Notes: generated by a model from the letters alone, not told the origin. DNA of 64,000 bases from Pseudomonas sp. MYb118 (GCF_040947875.1 NZ_JBFRXN010000004.1:558001-622000), one strand, 5' to 3'; counted from the first letter of the stretch, positions 18,706 to 31,065 are shown. Made by a program: numbers and translations.

Positions 18706-19713
18706 TCACTGAGCCGCGACGGCGGGCGTGTTGAGCAACACGATCGCAGCGGTCACCAGCATGTTGACGAGGGTCAGCGGCAGGCAGAACTTCCAGCTGA
18801 AATCCATCACTTGGTCATACCGTGGGCGCGGGATCGAGGCGCGCAGCAGGATGAAGATCATGATGAAGAACGCGGTTTTCAGTGCGAACCAGATGAACGG
18901 GATCTGCGGCAGGATGTTGAACGGACCGTGCCAGCCACCGAAGAACAGGGTCACCAGCAGCGCCGAGATCAGCACGATGCCGATGTACTCGCCGACGAAG
19001 AACATGCCCCATTTCATGCCGGCATATTCAATGTGGTAACCGTCGGCCAGTTCCTGTTCCGCTTCCGGCTGGTCGAACGGGTGACGGTGAGTCACGGCGA
19101 CGCCGGCGATGAAGAAGGTCAGGAAACCGAAGATCTGCGGGATGATGAACCACAGGTTCTGGGCCTGGTAGTCAACGATGTCGCGCATGTTGAACGAGCC
19201 GACCTGGATCACGATGCCCATCAGCGACAGGCCCATGAACACTTCGTACGACACGGTCTGGGCCGAGGCCCGCAGGCTGCCCAGCAGGGCGAACTTGTTG
19301 TTGCTCGACCAGCCGGCGAACAACACCGCGTACACCGACAGGCCAGCCATGGCGAAGAAGAACAGGATGCCGATGTTCAGGTCCGCCACGCCCCAGGTCG
19401 GGGTGACCGGGATGATCGCGAAGGCAATCAGCAGGGCGCTCATGGCCACGACCGGTGCCAGGGTGAAGATCATCTTGTCGGCGAACGGCGGGGTCCAGTC
19501 CTCCTTGAAAAACATCTTGATCATGTCGGCCGCGATCTGGAACGCGCCGAACGGGCCGACGCGGTTCGGACCGTAACGGTCCTGCCAGAGGGCGAGCAGG
19601 CGACGCTCGACCCAGCTGAGCAGCGCGCCGCACACCACCACGGCGAGCAGAATCACGATGGCCTTGAGGACCGCGATGATCACGTCAATCACTTCAGGCG
19701 TGAACCAGGTCAT
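18706..19713 (-). CDS. nuoH: NADH-quinone oxidoreductase subunit H
   Basis: A 335-residue, eight-helix heel subunit that forms the quinone cavity with NuoB and NuoD. Characteristic loops include [21 protein letters not shown] and a C-terminal [18 protein letters not shown]. Its ATG overlaps the nuoG stop by four bases. Confidence 0.97.
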   Translation of the reverse strand: MTWFTPEVIDVIIAVLKAIVILLAVVVCGALLSWVERRLLALWQDRYGPNRVGPFGAFQIAADMIKMFFKEDWTPPFADKMIFTLAPVVAMSALLIAFAIIPVTPTWGVADLNIGILFFFAMAGLSVYAVLFAGWSSNNKFALLGSLRASAQTVSYEVFMGLSLMGIVIQVGSFNMRDIVDYQAQNLWFIIPQIFGFLTFFIAGVAVTHRHPFDQPEAEQELADGYHIEYAGMKWGMFFVGEYIGIVLISALLVTLFFGGWHGPFNILPQIPFIWFALKTAFFIMIFILLRASIPRPRYDQVMDFSWKFCLPLTLVNMLVTAAIVLLNTPAVAAQ

Positions 19714-22424
19714 TGCGCTGCCTCCTGCAGACCGTCAACGGAAAGGCCTGCGATCGCTGGCGGAATGCCTGCGATACCGGCCGGCAAGGCCACCAGGCCA
19801 GCACCCAGCTCTTCGTTGATGCGCAGCGGCAGACGCAGGGTCTGGCCGGCCACGTTCAAGCTCAGCAGGGCGCCGTCGTTGACACCCAGGCGATCGGCTT
19901 CGGACTTGGCCAGTGCGACGTAGGCGGCCGGGATGCGTTCCTGCACCGGCGCGGCTTTGGAAGAGTTCTCTTCGCTGCCGAACAGGTGGAAGAATGGCAC
20001 GGCTTGCCAGGTGCCCTGGGCCGGGTTGAAGGCGCGCGGAACACTGGCGAACCAGTTCAGCGAATCACCACTGCTTTCGATCAGGCGGGTGCCCGGGTCG
20101 CCAGCGCGGATGTGACCACCGACTTCGTCCTGGAACTTGTTCCAGGCTTGCGGCGAGTTCCAGCCCGGCGACCAGGCGAACGGCACTTGCTGACGCGGTT
20201 CGGCCGAACCCGAATAACCTTCCATGGAGAAGGCGAACGCGGTGTCCTTGTCTTGCGGAGTACGCGGCTCGTGCACGCTGATGTCGGCGCGCATGGCGGT
20301 ACGACCGGAGTAGCGCAGCGGTTCACGCGCCAGCTTCAGGCCCTTGATGCGGAACGCGGCGGACGGAGCGGCATCGACGATGCGCGCCAGTTGCGGCGTG
20401 CTCGAGGCAACGGCAGCGGTGACGTGGTCCAGCTGGGTCCAGTCGATCGGCTGGTTCAGCAGGGTGGCGCGCAGGGCGTGCAGCCAGCGCCAGCCTTCGT
20501 GAACCAGGATGCTGGCGTCCATGTATTGCGGGTCGAAGACCTGGAAGAAGCGCTGGGCGCGACCTTCCTGGCTGACCAGGGTACCGTCGCCTTCGGCGAA
20601 GCTCGCCGCGGGCAGGACCAGGTGCGCACGGTCGGCCGTGGCGGTTTTCTGGTGGTCGGCAACGATCACCACTTTTGCCGCGGTCAGGGCGGCATCGACG
20701 CGCGCCTTGTCGGTACGGGTGTACAGATCGTTTTCCAGCACGACGATGGCGTCGGCACGGCCGTCGATGACGGCTTGCAGCGCGGCATCGACCGACTCGC
20801 CACCGAGCATGGCCAGGCCGAGGCTGTTCGCCTCAGGTACGACCAGGCTGATGGAGCCGTTCTTCTCGCGCAGCTTCAGCGCCTTGGCGATGTTGGCGGC
20901 CGCTTCGATCAGCGCCTTGGAACCCAGCGAGGTACCAGCGATGATCAGTGGACGCTTGGCTGCCAGCAGGGCGTCGGCGATGCGCTTGACCAGTTCCTGG
21001 GCTTCGCTGTCCAGGCCTTCGACGGCTGGTGCGCTGGCATCGAGGGCGTGGGCCACGGCGAAACCGATGCGCGCCAGATCGTCAGGAGCGGCGTGTACAC
21101 ACTCCTCGGCGATGTCGTCGAGCTTGGTTTCAGCCAGGGTCGCGATGAACAGCGGGTTCAGCTCGTGCTGGCCGATGTTCTTCACGGCGGCGTCGAGCCA
21201 AGGCTGGACGCGCATGGCGTCGGCCATGTCCTCGGCCTTGCCCTTGACCGATTGGCGCAGGGCCAGGGCCATGCGAGCAGCGGTCTGGGTCAGGTCTTCA
21301 CCGAGGACGAACACGGCGTCGTGGTCTTCGATGTCGCGCATGTTCGGCACAGGCAGCGGGCTGTCTTTGAGTACTTGCAGAACCAGGCGGATACGCTCCA
21401 GTTCAGCCGCTTCGATACCCGAGTAGAAGTGCTCGGCGCCGACCAGTTCGCGCAACGCGTAGTTGCTTTCGAGGCTGGCACGGGGCGAACCGATACCGAC
21501 GATGTTGCGACCGCGCAGCAGGTCGGCGGCTTTATCCAGCGCCTCGTCCAGGCCCAGCTTGGTGCCGTTGGCCAGCAGCGGCTGACGTGGACGGTCGGTG
21601 CGGTTGACGTAGCCATAACCGAAGCGGCCACGGTCGCACAGGAAGTACTGGTTGACCGAACCGTTGAAGCGGTTTTCGATACGACGCAGTTCACCGTAAC
21701 GCTCGCCCGGGGAGATGTTGCAACCGCTGGAGCAGCCATGGCAGATGCTCGGGGCGAACTGCATGTCCCACTTGCGGTTGTAGCGCTCGGAGTGGGTCTT
21801 GTCGGTGAACACACCGGTCGGGCAGACCTCGGTGAGGTTGCCGGAGAACTCGCTTTCCAGGGTGCCGTCTTCAACGCGACCGAAGTACACGTTGTCGTGG
21901 GCGCCATAGACGCCCAGGTCGGTGCCGCCGGCGTAGTCCTTGTAGAAACGCACGCAACGGTAGCAGGCGATGCAGCGGTTCATCTCGTGGGAAATGAACG
22001 GGCCCAGCTGCTGGTTCTGGTGGGTACGTTTCTTGAAGCGATAACGGCGCTCGTTGTGGCCGGTCATCACGGTCATGTCTTGCAGGTGGCAGTGACCGCC
22101 TTCCTCACAGACCGGGCAGTCGTGCGGGTGGTTGGTCATCAGCCATTCGACGACACTGGCGCGGAAGGCCTTGGATTCTTCATCGTCGATGGAGATCCAG
22201 GTGTTGTCGGTGGCAGGGGTCATGCAGGACATGACGATACGACCACGGGTGTCGTTCTCGTCGGTGTACTGCTTGACCGCGCACTGGCGGCAAGCGCCAA
22301 CGCTGCCCAGGGCAGGGTGCCAGCAGAAATACGGAATATCGAGGCCTAGCGACAGACATGCCTGTAACAGGTTGTCTGCCCCGTCGACTTCGAGCGCTTT
22401 GCCGTCTACGTGGATAGTGGCCAT
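19710..22424 (-). CDS. nuoG: NADH-quinone oxidoreductase subunit G
   Basis: The 904-residue large peripheral-arm subunit. It has an N-terminal 2Fe-2S ferredoxin domain ([15 protein letters not shown]), the His-ligated N5 site ([14 protein letters not shown]), the N4 ligands ([16 protein letters not shown]) and a further set [15 protein letters not shown] matching the extra N7 cluster of the E. coli-type enzyme. The remainder is a molybdopterin-oxidoreductase-like fold without cofactor. A 137-bp gap with a hairpin separates it from nuoF, the widest gap in the operon. Confidence 0.97.
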   Translation of the reverse strand: MATIHVDGKALEVDGADNLLQACLSLGLDIPYFCWHPALGSVGACRQCAVKQYTDENDTRGRIVMSCMTPATDNTWISIDDEESKAFRASVVEWLMTNHPHDCPVCEEGGHCHLQDMTVMTGHNERRYRFKKRTHQNQQLGPFISHEMNRCIACYRCVRFYKDYAGGTDLGVYGAHDNVYFGRVEDGTLESEFSGNLTEVCPTGVFTDKTHSERYNRKWDMQFAPSICHGCSSGCNISPGERYGELRRIENRFNGSVNQYFLCDRGRFGYGYVNRTDRPRQPLLANGTKLGLDEALDKAADLLRGRNIVGIGSPRASLESNYALRELVGAEHFYSGIEAAELERIRLVLQVLKDSPLPVPNMRDIEDHDAVFVLGEDLTQTAARMALALRQSVKGKAEDMADAMRVQPWLDAAVKNIGQHELNPLFIATLAETKLDDIAEECVHAAPDDLARIGFAVAHALDASAPAVEGLDSEAQELVKRIADALLAAKRPLIIAGTSLGSKALIEAAANIAKALKLREKNGSISLVVPEANSLGLAMLGGESVDAALQAVIDGRADAIVVLENDLYTRTDKARVDAALTAAKVVIVADHQKTATADRAHLVLPAASFAEGDGTLVSQEGRAQRFFQVFDPQYMDASILVHEGWRWLHALRATLLNQPIDWTQLDHVTAAVASSTPQLARIVDAAPSAAFRIKGLKLAREPLRYSGRTAMRADISVHEPRTPQDKDTAFAFSMEGYSGSAEPRQQVPFAWSPGWNSPQAWNKFQDEVGGHIRAGDPGTRLIESSGDSLNWFASVPRAFNPAQGTWQAVPFFHLFGSEENSSKAAPVQERIPAAYVALAKSEADRLGVNDGALLSLNVAGQTLRLPLRINEELGAGLVALPAGIAGIPPAIAGLSVDGLQEAAQ

Positions 22425-22522
22425 TGTTCAAAGTTCTTCGTTGGCCCGTTGTCAGCGGGCGTGGCTAATGGAATCTGGTTACTCGCGCGAATCAACACAG
22501 CCTGCAAAGGCGTCATCGCACG

Positions 22523-22554
22523 AAAAGCGAAGGGCACGGACCCTTCGCTTTTTT
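22523..22554. terminator. terminator-like hairpin between nuoF and nuoG
   Basis: A 12-bp stem (AAAAGCGAAGGG/CCCTTCGCTTTT) with a six-base loop, in the intergenic gap just after the nuoF stop. In the nuo transcript it is followed by a short U run that is part of the stem, so it may attenuate or shield the upstream message rather than stop transcription fully. On the plus strand it has six Ts but serves no plus-strand gene. Confidence 0.6.
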
Positions 22555-22561
22555 CAAGCGT

Positions 22562-23917
22562 TTACGCGCCGACTACGATCGGCTTTGCCAGAGGCGGGAC
22601 GGCGGCGCTGGTAGGCGCGATGCCGGCTTCGAACTCGTGGCGGAAGTATTTGATTGCGCTGCCCAACGGTTCCACGGCGCCCGGTGCGTGAGCACAGAAG
22701 GTCTTGCCTGGGCCGAGGAAGTTCACCAGACCCAGCAGGGTCTCGATGTCGCCGGCTTGGCCCTGACCGTTCTCGATCGCCATCAGAAGCTTGACGCTCC
22801 ATGGCAAGCCGTCACGGCACGGGGTGCAGAAACCGCAGGATTCGCGGGCGAAGAACTGCTCCATGTTGCGCAGCAGGGACACCATGTTGATGCTGTCGTC
22901 CACCGCCATGGCCAGGCCGGTACCCATGCGGGTGCCCACCTTGGCGATGCCGCCGGCATACATTTGTGCATCCAGGTGCTCCGGCAACAGGAAGCCGGTA
23001 CCGGCGCCGCCTGGCTGCCAGGCCTTGAGCTGGTAACCGTCGCGCATGCCGCCGGCGTAGTCTTCGAACAGCTCGCGACCGGTGACGCCAAAAGGCAGTT
23101 CCCACAGGCCCGGGTTCTTGACCTTGCCGGAGAAGCCCATGAGCTTGGTGCCCATGTCTTCGCTGCCTTCGCGGGCCAACGATTTGTACCAGTCCACGCC
23201 GTCGGCGATGATCGCCGGCACGTTGCACAGGGTTTCGACGTTGTTCACGCAGGTCGGCTTGCCCCACACGCCAACGGCGGCAGGGAAGGGCGGCTTGGAG
23301 CGCGGGTTGGCGCGGCGGCCTTCGAGGGAGTTGATCAGTGCAGTTTCTTCACCGCAGATGTAACGCCCGGCGCCGGTGTGGACGAACAGTTCGAAGTCGA
23401 AGCCGCTGCCCAGGATGTTCTTGCCCAGAAGGCCCGCTGCCTTGGCTTCTTCCACGGCACGGTTGAGGTGCTTGGCGGCGGTGGTGTACTCGCCACGCAG
23501 GAAGATGTAGCCACGGTAGGTTTTCAGTGCGCGGGCACTGATCAGCATGCCTTCGATCAGCAGATGGGGCAGTTGCTCCATCAGCATGCGGTCTTTCCAG
23601 GTGTTGGGTTCCATTTCATCCGCGTTGCACAGCAGGTAACGGATGTTGATGGATTCGTCTTTCGGCATCAGGCCCCACTTCACGCCAGTGGGGAAGCCCG
23701 CACCGCCGCGGCCCTTGAGGCCGGCGTCTTTCACGGTCTGGACGATGTCGTCCTGGCCCATGTCGGCGAAGGCCTTGCGCGCGGCGGCATAACCGTTCTT
23801 GGCCTGGTACTCGTCGAGCCAGACAGCTTCGCCGTCGTCACGCAGACGCCAGGTGAGCGGATGGGTCTCGGCCGAACGCTTGATGCGGTTGGCAGGACCG
23901 AAGGAAGTCAGGGTCAT
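22562..23917 (-). CDS. nuoF: NADH-quinone oxidoreductase subunit F (FMN/NADH site)
   Basis: A 451-residue NADH-oxidising subunit. The FMN/NADH-binding glycine-rich loop is [14 protein letters not shown] and the cluster N3 ligands are [12 protein letters not shown] plus a later cysteine in [10 protein letters not shown]. The ATG overlaps the nuoE stop (ATGA). Confidence 0.97.
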   Translation of the reverse strand: MTLTSFGPANRIKRSAETHPLTWRLRDDGEAVWLDEYQAKNGYAAARKAFADMGQDDIVQTVKDAGLKGRGGAGFPTGVKWGLMPKDESINIRYLLCNADEMEPNTWKDRMLMEQLPHLLIEGMLISARALKTYRGYIFLRGEYTTAAKHLNRAVEEAKAAGLLGKNILGSGFDFELFVHTGAGRYICGEETALINSLEGRRANPRSKPPFPAAVGVWGKPTCVNNVETLCNVPAIIADGVDWYKSLAREGSEDMGTKLMGFSGKVKNPGLWELPFGVTGRELFEDYAGGMRDGYQLKAWQPGGAGTGFLLPEHLDAQMYAGGIAKVGTRMGTGLAMAVDDSINMVSLLRNMEQFFARESCGFCTPCRDGLPWSVKLLMAIENGQGQAGDIETLLGLVNFLGPGKTFCAHAPGAVEPLGSAIKYFRHEFEAGIAPTSAAVPPLAKPIVVGA

Positions 23918-24411
23918 ACGTAGCCCTCGAGCAGTTTGGCAACGCCGGCCGGTTGCACATCACCGAACGTGTCGTCGTCGATCATCAGCGCCGGTGCCTT
24001 GTCGCAGTTGCCGAGGCAGCAGACCGGCAGCAAGGTGAAGCGACCGTCGCTGGTGGTCTGGCCCAGGCCAATGCCCAGCTCGTTCTGGATCTGGCTGACC
24101 ACGGACTCGTGGCCGCCGATGTAGCAGACCATGCTGTCGCAGACGCGAATGATGTGGCGACCTACCGGTTGACGGAAGATCTGACTATAGAACGTCGCCA
24201 CGCCTTCAACGTCGCTGGCCGGGATGCCGAGGATTTCGCCGATGGCGTACAGGGCGCCGTCCGGCACCCAGCCGCGTTCCTTCTGGACGATCTTCAGGGC
24301 TTCGATGGACGCCGCGCGCGGGTCTTCGTAGTGATGCAGCTCGTGCTCGATGGCCGAGCGCTCGGTTTCACTCAAGGTGAAACGGTCTGTCTGGATAAGC
24401 GTGCTGTTCAT
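23914..24411 (-). CDS. nuoE: NADH-quinone oxidoreductase subunit E (2Fe-2S N1a)
   Basis: A 165-residue thioredoxin-fold subunit. The four cysteines of cluster N1a are in CDSMVC and in [13 protein letters not shown]. The N-terminal helical bundle matches the family. It lies two bases after nuoCD. Confidence 0.96.
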   Translation of the reverse strand: MNSTLIQTDRFTLSETERSAIEHELHHYEDPRAASIEALKIVQKERGWVPDGALYAIGEILGIPASDVEGVATFYSQIFRQPVGRHIIRVCDSMVCYIGGHESVVSQIQNELGIGLGQTTSDGRFTLLPVCCLGNCDKAPALMIDDDTFGDVQPAGVAKLLEGYV

Positions 24412-24413
24412 GC

Positions 24414-26204
<1,791 letters not shown>

Positions 26205-26270
26205 TTATCGCTTTCGGTCAACGTAAAGAATGAAGCCAGTTTTTCGTTTCTTTGAAACAGCAGAACTGGA

Positions 26271-26945
26271 TCAGACTTCGTCGGGGCTGCGCAGGTTGGT
26301 TACCTGAATACGCTGTTCGCGGCGCTTTTCCTTTTCCGATGGCATCTCGGCGCGATAAACGCCTTGATCACCAACGACCCAGGAAAGTGGGCGACGCTCC
26401 TGGCCAATCGACTCCTGCAACAGCATCAAGCCTTGCAGGAAAGCTTCAGGGCGAGGCGGGCAGCCAGGCACGTAAACATCCACGGGCAGGAACTTGTCCA
26501 CCCCTTGAACCACAGAGTAGATGTCGTACATGCCACCCGAGTTGGCGCACGAACCCATGGAGATAACCCATTTAGGTTCGAGCATCTGCTCGTAGAGACG
26601 CTGGATGATCGGCGCCATCTTGACGAAGCAGGTACCGGCGATAACCATGAAGTCGGCCTGACGCGGTGATGCCCGGATAACTTCGGCGCCGAAGCGCGCG
26701 ATGTCGTGGGGCGCCGTGAAGGCGGTGGTCATTTCCACGTAGCAGCAGGAGAGGCCGAAGTTGTACGGCCACAGGGAATTCTTGCGCCCCCAGTTGATCG
26801 TGCCGTTAAGCACGTCTTCCAGCTTGCCCATGAAAATGTTTTTGTGGACTTGATCCTCTAACGGATCGGCTACGGTTTCCCGTTGGCCGATCGGGTACTG
26901 CTCGTTAGGAGCATCAGGGTCGATCCTGGTGAGATTGTATTGCAT
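26271..26945 (-). CDS. nuoB: NADH-quinone oxidoreductase subunit B (cluster N2)
   Basis: A 224-residue subunit carrying cluster N2, the last before quinone: tandem cysteines in GLSCCYVEM, then GSCANSGG and PGCPPRPE. The ATG at 26945 has a GAGG eight bases upstream; the in-frame TTG two codons earlier is unlikely. It follows nuoA by 10 bases. Confidence 0.96.
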   Translation of the reverse strand: MQYNLTRIDPDAPNEQYPIGQRETVADPLEDQVHKNIFMGKLEDVLNGTINWGRKNSLWPYNFGLSCCYVEMTTAFTAPHDIARFGAEVIRASPRQADFMVIAGTCFVKMAPIIQRLYEQMLEPKWVISMGSCANSGGMYDIYSVVQGVDKFLPVDVYVPGCPPRPEAFLQGLMLLQESIGQERRPLSWVVGDQGVYRAEMPSEKEKRREQRIQVTNLRSPDEV

Positions 26946-26955
26946 TGCCAAAGCC

Positions 26956-27369
26956 TCATTGTTTCAGCTTCGCCTGCCGCTTGCGACGAGCTTCCGGAGC
27001 CCAGTCAAGGGCGCCCACTCGGAACAGGTAGACAAGACCTGCCAACAGAATTGCTATGAAAACGAGAGCTTCGACGAATCCGGTCCAGCCGCTTTCGCGG
27101 ACGGACACAGACCATGCAAAGAGAAAGAGGGCTTCGATATCGAAGATCACGAAGAGCATCGCGACCAGATAGAATTTGGCAGAGAGCCGCAAGCGGGCGC
27201 CACCTGTAGGTAGCATGCCGGACTCGAACGGTTCGTTTTTGCTGCGGCCCCAGGCTTTTGACCCGAGGAGGCTGGAAACGCCCAGCATGAAGGCACAGAG
27301 GCCGATGACGCCTAGAAGGAAAATGGCAAAGCCCCAGTTGTGGGCCATGAGTCCTGTCGCTTCGGGCAT
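26956..27369 (-). CDS. nuoA: NADH-quinone oxidoreductase subunit A
   Basis: A 137-residue, three-helix subunit (ND3 type). The conserved acidic helix reads [14 protein letters not shown]. The start [14 protein letters not shown] has an AAGGA box; longer frame extensions run into the leader. It is the first gene of the complex I operon. Confidence 0.95.
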   Translation of the reverse strand: MPEATGLMAHNWGFAIFLLGVIGLCAFMLGVSSLLGSKAWGRSKNEPFESGMLPTGGARLRLSAKFYLVAMLFVIFDIEALFLFAWSVSVRESGWTGFVEALVFIAILLAGLVYLFRVGALDWAPEARRKRQAKLKQ

Positions 27370-27454
27370 GCTGGTAATCCTTAACAGAGAGCAAAGGTCT
27401 CTGAGCTTGAAAGAACAAAGCAGTGACGATATGTCGCAGCAATCAATCCTGCTG

Positions 27455-27483
27455 ATTTTATGGCTAAACACCGTGCAAGTAAA
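27455..27483 (-). promoter_or_regulatory. candidate sigma-70 promoter of the nuo operon
   Basis: On the minus strand TTTACT (27483-27478) and TAAAAT (27460-27455) are 17 bases apart. The start would be near 27448, giving a ~80-base leader that contains a small hairpin (CAGAGA/TCTCTG) beside the nuoA ribosome site. Confidence 0.5.
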
Positions 27484-27512
27484 ATTCCTATAGCGAAATT
27501 ATTTATAGGAAT
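27484..27512. promoter_or_regulatory. 9-bp inverted repeat abutting the nuo -35 box
   Basis: ATTCCTATA and TATAGGAAT are perfect arms 11 bases apart, one base beyond the candidate -35. The position suits an activator or repressor of complex I expression. No regulator is identified. Confidence 0.5.
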
Positions 27513-27831
27513 AAGGACATAGCACACCTCCAAAGCCCCTTCAGCCCAGGCGTTGCGGGCATTAGCCAGCTTTTCATCAATTATGTTTTGTGAGAGATGT
27601 AACGAACATAGTTGCCGCTAAATGATAATCAATATTGTTTGCGGCGGTTTTTAAAACTGGTTATCCGGATTGGGTTTCACACGCTTTCTTATATGTTCGT
27701 TATTGCAAGTATTGTGCTGCGACGTTTTACCCGGTTTTTCCTGAGCTGACAGTGATCCGGATCAATGTGGGCGGGTGTGCGATGTGGTGATTTTTTTGCC
27801 ACTGCAGGGAAAGGTAGCCAGCAATGTGATC
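27513..27831. other. AT-rich spacer with a Fur-box-like sequence, no supported ORF
   Basis: No credible coding frame. CTAAATGATAATCAATATT (27618-27636) matches 14 of 19 positions of the Fur consensus, including a contiguous AATGATAATCA. It could belong to an unseen small RNA or a distal nuo promoter. Confidence 0.4.
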
Positions 27832-28170
27832 CTGTAGGAGCGAGCAAGCTCGCGATGGCCGCACAGACACCGTGGGGCATCAGGCACACCCGCATCATCG
27901 TTAACGCCCATCGCGAGCAAGCCCGCTCCCACAGTGGGGCGGTGTGACCCTGTAGGAGCGAGCTTGCTCGCGATGGTGGCGCAGGCACCGTGGAGCATCG
28001 GGCAGACCCGCGTCATCGTTGACGAGCATCGCGAGCAGGCTCGCTCCCACAGTGGGGCGGTGTGATTCTGTAGGAGCGAGCTTGCTCGCGATGGTGGTGC
28101 AGGCACCGTGGGGCATCAGGCTGACCCGCGTCATCGTTAACGCCTATCGCGAGCAGGCTCGCTCCCACAG
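27832..28170. repeat. tandem array of three REPINs, 118-bp period
   Basis: Units begin CTGTAGGAGCGAGC at 27832, 27950 and 28068, exactly 118 bp apart, each ending GCTCCCACAG. Linkers (TGGGGCGGTGTGA) and the inner REPIN segments (CACCGTGG..CATC, GTCATCGTT) are also conserved between units, so the array arose by duplication of a whole unit. Confidence 0.9.
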
Positions 28171-28206
28171 GGTCGTCGCCGTGGCTGTTGGGGCAATCGA
28201 CAGGCG

Positions 28207-28234
28207 AAAAAAAGCCCCGAACACGTCGGGGCTT
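28207..28234 (-). terminator. Rho-independent terminator of aceA
   Basis: A 9-bp stem AAGCCCCGA/TCGGGGCTT (28212-28234) followed on the minus strand by a run of seven Ts. Confidence 0.92.
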
Positions 28235-28301
28235 CAGATCACAGGCCTTGCGGTTGCTTTTTACTCGGTCCGCAAGGGCCCTCGCTCAGGCGAGCGGTGT
28301 A

Positions 28302-29627
28302 TCAGTGGAACTGCTCTTCTTCAGTCGAACCGGTCAGCGCGGTCACCGAGGACGAGCCGCCCTGGATCACGGTGGTCATGTCGTCGAAGTAGCCGGTGCC
28401 CACTTCCTGCTGGTGAGCCACGAAGGTGTAGCCTTTGGCGGCGTCGGCGAATTCCTGCTCTTGCAGCTTCACGTAGGCGGTCATGTCGTTGCGGGCGTAG
28501 TCGTGCGCCAGGTTGAACATGCTGTGCCACATGTTGTGAATGCCGGCCAGGGTGATGAACTGGTGCTTGTAGCCCATGGCGGACAGTTCGCGCTGGAACT
28601 TGGCGATGGTCGCGTCGTCCAGGTTTTTCTTCCAGTTGAAGGAAGGCGAGCAGTTGTACGACAGCAGTTGGTCCGGGTATTCCTTCTTGATCGCTTCGGC
28701 GAAGCGACGGGCTTCGTCCAGGTCCGGCTTGGCGGTTTCGCACCAGATCAGGTCGGCGTACGGCGCGTAGGCCAGGCCGCGAGCGATGGCCTGGTCCAGG
28801 CCGGCACGGACTTTGTAGAAACCTTCCTGGGTGCGCTCGCCAGTCACGAACGGCTGGTCGTACGGGTCGCAGTCGGAGGTCAGCAGGTCAGCCGCGTTGG
28901 CGTCGGTGCGGGCCAGGATGATGGTCGGCGTGCCGGCAACGTCAGCCGCCAGGCGGGCAGCGGTCAGTTTCTGCACAGCTTCCTGGGTCGGAACCAGTAC
29001 CTTGCCGCCCATGTGACCGCATTTTTTCACGGAAGCCAGTTGGTCTTCGAAGTGAACGCCGGCGGCGCCTGCTTCGATCATGCTCTTCATCAGCTCGTAG
29101 GCGTTCAGTACGCCACCGAAACCGGCTTCGGCGTCAGCCACGATCGGCGCGAAGTAGTCGATGTAGCCTTCATCGCCCGGGTTCTTGCCGGCTTTCCACT
29201 GGATCTGGTCGGCGCGACGGAACGAGTTGTTGATGCGCTTGACCACGGTTGGAACCGAGTCCACCGGGTACAGCGACTGGTCAGGGTACATCGACTCGGC
29301 GGAGTTGTTGTCCGCGGCAACCTGCCAGCCGGACAGGTAAATCGCCTGGATGCCGGCCTTGACTTGTTGCACAGCCTGGCCGCCGGTCAGGGCGCCCATG
29401 CAGTTGACGAAATCTTTCTCAGGACGGAAGGCTGGCTTGGCACCCTGGGTGACCAGGTTCCACAGCTTCTCGGCGCCCATTTTTGCAAAGGTGTGCTCTG
29501 GTTGAACCGAGCCACGCAGGCGGACGACGTCAGCAGCGGAGTAGGTGCGTGTCACGCCTTTCCAGCGCGGGTTTTCAGCCCAGTCTTTTTCAAGGGCTGC
29601 AATTTGCTGTTCGCGTGTCAGTGCCAT
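28302..29627 (-). CDS. aceA: isocitrate lyase
   Basis: A 441-residue, E. coli-type isocitrate lyase that splits isocitrate into succinate and glyoxylate, the entry to the glyoxylate shunt. The catalytic motif KKCGH is at 201-205, and the metal/substrate loops [10 protein letters not shown] and ARTDANAAD are intact. It is transcribed alone, with its own terminator and a 470-bp upstream region that contains an inverted repeat. It competes for isocitrate with the two dehydrogenases encoded at 36.7-40.7 kb. Confidence 0.97.
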   Translation of the reverse strand: MALTREQQIAALEKDWAENPRWKGVTRTYSAADVVRLRGSVQPEHTFAKMGAEKLWNLVTQGAKPAFRPEKDFVNCMGALTGGQAVQQVKAGIQAIYLSGWQVAADNNSAESMYPDQSLYPVDSVPTVVKRINNSFRRADQIQWKAGKNPGDEGYIDYFAPIVADAEAGFGGVLNAYELMKSMIEAGAAGVHFEDQLASVKKCGHMGGKVLVPTQEAVQKLTAARLAADVAGTPTIILARTDANAADLLTSDCDPYDQPFVTGERTQEGFYKVRAGLDQAIARGLAYAPYADLIWCETAKPDLDEARRFAEAIKKEYPDQLLSYNCSPSFNWKKNLDDATIAKFQRELSAMGYKHQFITLAGIHNMWHSMFNLAHDYARNDMTAYVKLQEQEFADAAKGYTFVAHQQEVGTGYFDDMTTVIQGGSSSVTALTGSTEEEQFH

Positions 29628-30035
29628 GGAGATAAACCTCGTCGCGTCTTTATGAAAAGTTGTTCTGCGGTGGAATATTCATGCGCTCGCTGACCAGAAG
29701 CTTGGATGGTCAAGTCGGATTCGGCGGGACTGGCGACGGGGTGAACGATGGGCTCGAGGGGAAGTGAGCAGGTAAGGGCGAACTGCCGGGCACATCGGGG
29801 CGTCGTGGGCCTTGATGCGAGCTTCAGTGTGATGCCGGATTACCTAAATACGCTTCCGTCCCTCGGGACAACTTCGTTCCAGTCGACAATCTCGTCAAAC
29901 ACACCTTGTGGGCGGTACAGACACGAAGCGGTTCGCGGGGTAGATGCAAACTGCGCCTCGAAGGCCCTTGCCAGGGCCCCTGATTAGCGGGAGCGAGGCC
30001 ATCATGCCTTCGCTTGTTTGCGTCGTCAAACGTTT
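29628..30035. other. aceA upstream region, no supported gene
   Basis: No ORF here has plausible composition or a ribosome site. The nearby inverted repeat and the distance to aceA suggest a long leader or regulatory region. Confidence 0.5.
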
Positions 30036-30061
30036 TGTAGTGCTTTTTTTCGAGCACTACA
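30036..30061. promoter_or_regulatory. inverted repeat TGTAGTGCT/AGCACTACA upstream of aceA
   Basis: Nine-base perfect arms around an eight-base T-rich spacer. There is no T tract after it in either direction, so it is not a normal terminator. The TGTAG/CTACA half-sites resemble those I recall for RccR, the RpiR-type regulator of glyoxylate-shunt genes in Pseudomonas; this match is from memory. Confidence 0.5.
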
Positions 30062-30101
30062 TCTTTGGTCTAATACGACTAATCAGTCAGTTTTCGGTGC
30101 T

Positions 30102-30863
30102 TTAGTCCAAAGTATCGACTTTCACCCGCAGGGTCATGTCATCCCGCCCTTGAGTCGAGTAGCTGCGGGTCAGGCCCTGTTTGTCGGCCTGGGTCTGGCG
30201 GTTGACACCGGCCAGGGTGATCCACTCGCCGAGGCGTCCGGTGACGGTTGTGTCGGTACTTTGCACGTTCACTACATCGGGACGTTCCTGGCTCATGCGG
30301 TCACGGTTGGTACTGATCGACAGGTGGACGATTTCGCCAGTGACGTTGGCGGTGACATAAAAACCCTGGGTGACGTTGCGGTATTCGGTCTGGCTGCGCA
30401 GATCGCCGTAGGAGTCGGTCTGCGTGCTGGTCAGCGGCACGCTCTGGCCGACCTGGATCAGTGCCGGAGCGCCTTCGCTGGCCTGGACTTGCTGAATGCC
30501 GCCGTCGCGACTGTCGGTGCTGCGGTTGATGATCCGGGTCTGGCTGGGTTTGGCGCCGTTCACCGAAAACCCCTGGTCGCCCTGGAAGTTGTTTTCGTTG
30601 GTGTCGACGGTGATCAGCAAGCGCTTGGGCTGGGTGTCGAGCTGGGCGATAAGGGCCTTGAGTTCGTCGATCTTGCGTTGATCGGCGTTGACGATCAGCT
30701 GATTGCCATAGGCGCTCACTTTGCCATCCTGACCGATGAAGTCCTGGGCCATAGGCAGCATGTCGGCACTGGTGTGGTAGTTGAGCGGTACGACTTCTGT
30801 GGCTGCCATCACCGAAAAGCTGCAGCCGAGCAGCAGGGTGGTGAGCAGGGTGCGTAGGGACAT
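30102..30863 (-). CDS. exported secretin-like domain protein
   Basis: A 253-residue protein with a Sec signal peptide (TLLTTLLLGCSFSVMAA, cut near residue 21). The mature start VVPLNYHTSADMLPM and the segment GNQLIVNADQRKIDELKALI resemble the N-terminal (N1/NolW-like) domain of secretins, and the rest looks like a short secretin beta-domain piece (GQSVPLTSTQT, MTLRVKVDTLD). It is far too short to be a pore (500-700 residues) and has no secretion genes nearby. A stand-alone periplasmic or outer-membrane role is all that can be said. It follows the purB-hflD side of the map and precedes aceA, as in other Pseudomonas. Confidence 0.75.
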   Translation of the reverse strand: MSLRTLLTTLLLGCSFSVMAATEVVPLNYHTSADMLPMAQDFIGQDGKVSAYGNQLIVNADQRKIDELKALIAQLDTQPKRLLITVDTNENNFQGDQGFSVNGAKPSQTRIINRSTDSRDGGIQQVQASEGAPALIQVGQSVPLTSTQTDSYGDLRSQTEYRNVTQGFYVTANVTGEIVHLSISTNRDRMSQERPDVVNVQSTDTTVTGRLGEWITLAGVNRQTQADKQGLTRSYSTQGRDDMTLRVKVDTLD

Positions 30864-30895
30864 ATCCGTTATCTCCGGCTTCTGTGAACGGTCTT

Positions 30896-30997
30896 CTGTA
30901 GGAGCGAGCTTGCTCGCGATGGTTTATCAGTCGCCGCGGTTATTCAGGTGTACGGCGTCATCGTTGACGTTCATCGCGAGCAAGCTCGCTCCTACAG
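30896..30997. repeat. REPIN
   Basis: CTGTAGGAGCGAGCTTGCTC pairs with its exact reverse complement at the right end. It lies upstream of the secretin-like gene. Confidence 0.9.
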
Positions 30998-31065
30998 GGA
31001 AAGAGTAATGCTTCGATATTGCCAGTTTGTCGGCGTCCTGTGGGGCAAGTTGAATCGTAGACGGC

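Noticed and set aside
19713..22349. 878-codon open frame on the plus strand opposite nuoG
   Set aside because: It mirrors the codon bias of nuoG in high-GC DNA; its product is low-complexity and nuoG is certain from its cluster ligands.
27832..28170. CRISPR array
   Set aside because: The repeated units are 118-bp REPIN doublets with conserved interiors, not short identical repeats with unique spacers, and no cas genes are near.
30036..30061. Terminator for the secretin-like gene
   Set aside because: The hairpin has its T run in the loop and no T tract after the stem on either strand.
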